Below are positions 16,988-18,378 of a DNA stretch of 18,378 nt, in pieces; the first letter of the stretch is position 1, and each line of letters starts with the position of its first letter. Source of the stretch: Beijerinckiaceae bacterium (GTDB lineage: Bacteria; Pseudomonadota; Alphaproteobacteria; Rhizobiales; Beijerinckiaceae). A program made the translations under genes and the position numbers. The notes below the pieces were generated by a model. That model was not told the origin of the DNA. It ran no database searches and worked only from the letters and a program-made list of their open reading frames with translations. Where the stretch lies: positions 1-18,378 of the forward strand of contig CANGOK010000031.1 of assembly GCA_947455285.1 (NCBI GenBank). Reading direction: 5' to 3'.

Positions 16988-17224
16988 TCAGCCGCGGCTC
17001 AATCGTTCCAGCACAAAGACTCTGATGGCGGAGGAAAGGTTCGCCTCGCCGCGCGTGGCGTCGATTTCGGCGACAAGGTTCGCGAGCGCACGGCCTTCTG
17101 TTCCGGCTATGCGCTTGAGGCCAAACCAGAAGGCGTCTTCCAAAGAAATCGAAGTGCGATGGCCTGCGATCACCAGCGAATGTTTGGCGATGCGCGTTGA
17201 ACGCAGGGAAGGCTCTTCATTCAT
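16988..17224 (-). CDS. Ribbon-helix-helix domain protein
   Basis: A 78-residue protein of the RHH_4 (PF13467) type, a short DNA-binding fold that dimerises through an N-terminal beta strand. The signature is KHSLVIAGHRTSISLEDAFW, then two helices and the ending NLSSAIRVFVLERL. Length fits the family. The ATG at 17224 is chosen: it overlaps the DUF4169 stop in the string ATGAATGA (8 nt), which suggests coupled translation, whereas the upstream TTG at 17263 would add 13 residues and a long overlap. Target genes are unknown. It is the last of the sspB-DUF4169-RHH group and stops 8 nt from the convergent AsmA gene. Confidence 0.87.
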   Translation of the reverse strand: MNEEPSLRSTRIAKHSLVIAGHRTSISLEDAFWFGLKRIAGTEGRALANLVAEIDATRGEANLSSAIRVFVLERLSRG

Positions 17225-17414
17225 GCCCGGCAGGTTCCGGGCCTTCGAGCTTGTGCCCGTCAAGGCGCTGGGCGTCGCGTTCGCGCTCAGCCTTCGTCGC
17301 CTCGCGTTCGGCCTTGGTGCGGCCGAAGGCGGCGCGGTTGGCCTCGGCCTTGCGCTCGGCTTCCTTGCGCTCCTTGGCTTTGCGGAATTGTTTCAGATTG
17401 ACGATTTCGCCCAT
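17217..17414 (-). CDS. DUF4169 family small charged protein
   Basis: A 65-residue, highly charged, helical protein of the DUF4169 family (PF13770). The N-terminus MGEIVNLKQFRKAKERKE, the central ANRAAFGRTKAER and the C-terminal RLDGHKLE are the family landmarks. The composition is rich in Lys, Arg, Glu and Ala with no hydrophobic core or membrane segment, so it may be a coiled coil or partly disordered. The ATG at 17414 has GGAG eight bases upstream and gives the usual family start; a GTG at 17429 is in frame but has no such site. It begins 79 nt after sspB and is coupled to the RHH gene. Function is unknown; the conserved link to SspB in alphaproteobacteria hints at a related role. Confidence 0.88.
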   Translation of the reverse strand: MGEIVNLKQFRKAKERKEAERKAEANRAAFGRTKAEREATKAERERDAQRLDGHKLEGPEPAGHE

Positions 17415-17493
17415 GACCGGATCTCCCACGCACGCCCGTCACGAGCCCAGCATAGGGCCGATCAGGCATATCGCGCCAGAGCTAAGAATTTGA

Positions 17494-18099
17494 TCAGGTT
17501 TTTTTGCGGAAGGCGTCGATGGAGACGACCTTGGCGTCGCCCGCGTCAGCTGCTTTTTCCGCCTCATTGGGAGCGGCTTTCGCAGGCTTAGCGTCCGTCT
17601 TGGCCTCCGCTGCGGGCGCGACCTCGGCGGGCTCCGACCCTGCGCCACGGGGCGCCTTTTCGGCCTTGGCCGGTTTGGCGGCCGGGACGGCGGCGAGGCG
17701 CGGCGTCGGCTCGGTGTCGTTGGCGCCAACTTCGGGCTCAGGATCCTGCAGCTCGAACTTGAGGCCGAAGTCGACCGAGGGGTCGAAGAAGCCGGTCACT
17801 GCCTCCCACGGCACGCTCAGGCGCTCGGGCACGTTGGAGAAGGACAGGCCAACCTCGAAGCCGAATTCGGTGACGCTCAGGTCCCAGAACTGATGCTGGA
17901 GGATGATGGTGATCTCTTCGGGGAACCGTTCCTTCGTGCGATCCGAAATGCGCACGCCCGGCGCATCTGTGCGGAAGGTGATGAAGAAATGATGCTCGCC
18001 GGGCATGCCGTCGCGCGCAGCGTCGCCAAGCACCTTGCGCATGACGCCCCGCAGCGCCTCCTGAACGAGAAGATCGTAGCGGATTTTATCTGTCGGCAT
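17494..18099 (-). CDS. sspB: SspB, ClpXP adaptor protein (alpha type)
   Basis: A 201-residue adaptor that binds the ssrA tag on stalled-translation products and delivers them to the ClpXP protease. The tag-binding domain occupies about residues 1-130, with alpha-SspB landmarks RYDLLVQEALRGV near the start, GEHHFFITF and GFEVGLSFSNVPERLSVPW. A low-complexity Ala/Pro/Glu/Lys linker (about 131-187) follows, then a conserved C-terminal peptide KVVSIDAFRKKT, taken as the ClpX-docking (XB) motif of this family. The flexible linker between tag binding and docking is the expected architecture. Start ATG at 18099 gives the family N-terminus; only a weak AAGG lies upstream. The tmRNA gene carrying the substrate tag is directly upstream on the same strand, and DUF4169 and RHH genes follow. 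Confidence 0.95.
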   Translation of the reverse strand: MPTDKIRYDLLVQEALRGVMRKVLGDAARDGMPGEHHFFITFRTDAPGVRISDRTKERFPEEITIILQHQFWDLSVTEFGFEVGLSFSNVPERLSVPWEAVTGFFDPSVDFGLKFELQDPEPEVGANDTEPTPRLAAVPAAKPAKAEKAPRGAGSEPAEVAPAAEAKTDAKPAKAAPNEAEKAADAGDAKVVSIDAFRKKT

Positions 18100-18117
18100 G
18101 CGCAGTTTCGGCCTTGG

Positions 18118-18163
18118 CTGGAAGAAGTGGAATGCTTCGGCTGGAATGAAGTGGAGGCTTCTG
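18118..18163. repeat. Imperfect 23-bp tandem duplication
   Basis: Two adjacent 23-bp units, 18118-18140 and 18141-18163, share the pattern CTGGAA-(A)AGTGGA-GCTTC-G, with compensating one-base insertion and deletion. They lie in the sspB leader between the tmRNA coding piece and the sspB start. No function is evident; duplication by slippage is a simple explanation. Confidence 0.6.
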
Positions 18164-18178
18164 TTGCCAGGCGCCTCC
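18153..18178 (-). promoter_or_regulatory. Hairpin between tmRNA and sspB
   Basis: On the minus strand GGAGGC (18173-18178) can pair with GCCTCC (18153-18158) across a 14-nt loop, in the stretch just 3' of the tmRNA coding piece. It may mark the end or processing region of the precursor, or act as a weak terminator or sspB leader structure; no U-tract follows. Confidence 0.4.
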
Positions 18179-18182
18179 GAGC

Positions 18183-18378
18183 CCCGCCTAGAGGTGCTAC
18201 CCCCTAGGGCTTTGATTTCGGTGCTAGCACTGCTTACGCAGCGACGGCGACCGGAGCATAGTTGTCATTGGCAACTACAAGTTTGACCCGATAACGGTGG
18301 TATCATGCCGGGCAAAAGCGCACCCTTTACACCCCCCGTCGAACCTATTTCGCCCCCCCGGAGCCCGCCTTGACGGGC
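18183..18378 (-). ncRNA. ssrA: Permuted tmRNA, mRNA-like piece (partial)
   Basis: tmRNA rescues ribosomes on broken mRNA and tags the product for degradation. On the minus strand the conserved 5' tRNA-like half GGGGGCGAAATAGGTTCGACG starts near 18358, followed by a pseudoknot-1 region (CCCG with CGGG) and the resume site TAGTTGCC. The tag frame GCC to TAA (18272-18234) encodes ANDNYAPVAVAA. After it lies an H-type pseudoknot: GTGCTA (18230-18225) pairs with TAGCAC (18199-18194), and CCTAG (18208-18204) with CTAGG (18191-18187). No CCA 3' half or acceptor stem partner occurs downstream, as expected of the alphaproteobacterial two-piece permuted tmRNA, where the acceptor piece precedes it; that part would be to the right of the window. 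A GCCCG/CGGGC hairpin (18363-18378) fits the intervening segment. Mature ends are estimates. Confidence 0.9.
18234..18272 (-). other. tmRNA proteolysis tag frame (ANDNYAPVAVAA)
   Basis: Thirteen codons from the resume codon GCC (18272-18270) to TAA (18236-18234) encode the tag ANDNYAPVAVAA, preceded in the finished protein by the alanine charged on tmRNA. The upstream TAGTT matches the alignment of the E. coli resume site TAGTC-GCA. The N-terminal ANDNY side matches the SspB recognition region and the C-terminal AVAA the ClpX/ClpA signal. The acidic-poor middle APV is compact compared with the Caulobacter tag ANDNFAEEFAVAA. Confidence 0.93.

Noticed and set aside
16990..17002. AGCCGCGGCT palindrome at the AsmA/RHH junction
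   Set aside because: Ten bases in GC-rich coding DNA at the RHH C-terminus; no T-tract, so not called as a terminator or operator.
17494..17510. Run of seven A near the 3' end of sspB (minus strand) as a programmed slippage site
   Set aside because: It encodes the lysines of the conserved RKKT ending and no alternative frame downstream extends meaningfully.
1..18378. CRISPR arrays, insertion sequences, phage genes, toxin-antitoxin or defence systems, and tRNA or rRNA genes
   Set aside because: No regularly spaced repeats, transposase or integrase motifs, or tRNA or rRNA patterns were seen; the only RNA gene is the partial tmRNA.

Overview
The window is a GC-rich chromosomal segment, most likely from an alphaproteobacterium of the Rhizobiales (Hyphomicrobiales) type. 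Four things point there: a circularly permuted tmRNA gene, an alpha-type SspB followed by the DUF4169 and ribbon-helix-helix pair, a mosaic palindromic intergenic repeat of the rhizobial style, and frequent TTG or non-AUG starts. Nothing looks like a phage, plasmid, insertion sequence or CRISPR array. Coding density is very high. The longest non-coding stretch is about 170 bp, between ligA and the aminopeptidase gene, so there is no gene-free stretch over 300 bp.

Layout from left to right. The 3' part of ligA (NAD-dependent DNA ligase) enters from the left edge on the + strand. It converges on a minus-strand group of three closely spaced genes, transcribed as polytopic membrane protein (GT-C-like), then prmA (L11 methyltransferase), then an aminopeptidase P. 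A palindromic repeat lies between ligA and the aminopeptidase. An AT-rich divergent promoter region at about 6564-6673 separates this group from a + strand pair, a GtrA-family flippase-like protein and an FAD-dependent UDP-galactopyranose-mutase-like enzyme. The membrane protein, GtrA and FAD enzyme together suggest lipid-linked sugar or surface glycan metabolism. Next come a small secreted six-cysteine protein (+), a DUF924 protein (-), and a coupled pair of a four-helix membrane protein and a secreted SASA/SGNH esterase (+).

The right half holds a UvrD/PcrA-type helicase with a near-consensus alphaproteobacterial LexA box upstream, then a large AsmA-family protein (both +). On the minus strand, read from the right edge, are the mRNA-like piece of a permuted tmRNA (ssrA), sspB, a DUF4169 gene and an RHH-domain gene.

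The most informative feature is the ssrA-sspB neighbourhood. The tmRNA encodes the tag ANDNYAPVAVAA, with an N-terminal SspB-type site and a C-terminal AVAA of the ClpX type. The gene directly downstream encodes the SspB adaptor expected to hand such tagged proteins to ClpXP. The substrate tag and its adaptor are therefore physically linked. The two-piece tmRNA and alpha SspB are known; the linkage, the tandem repeat between them and the conserved small genes downstream deserve a second look. I found no strong evidence of a wholly new system.
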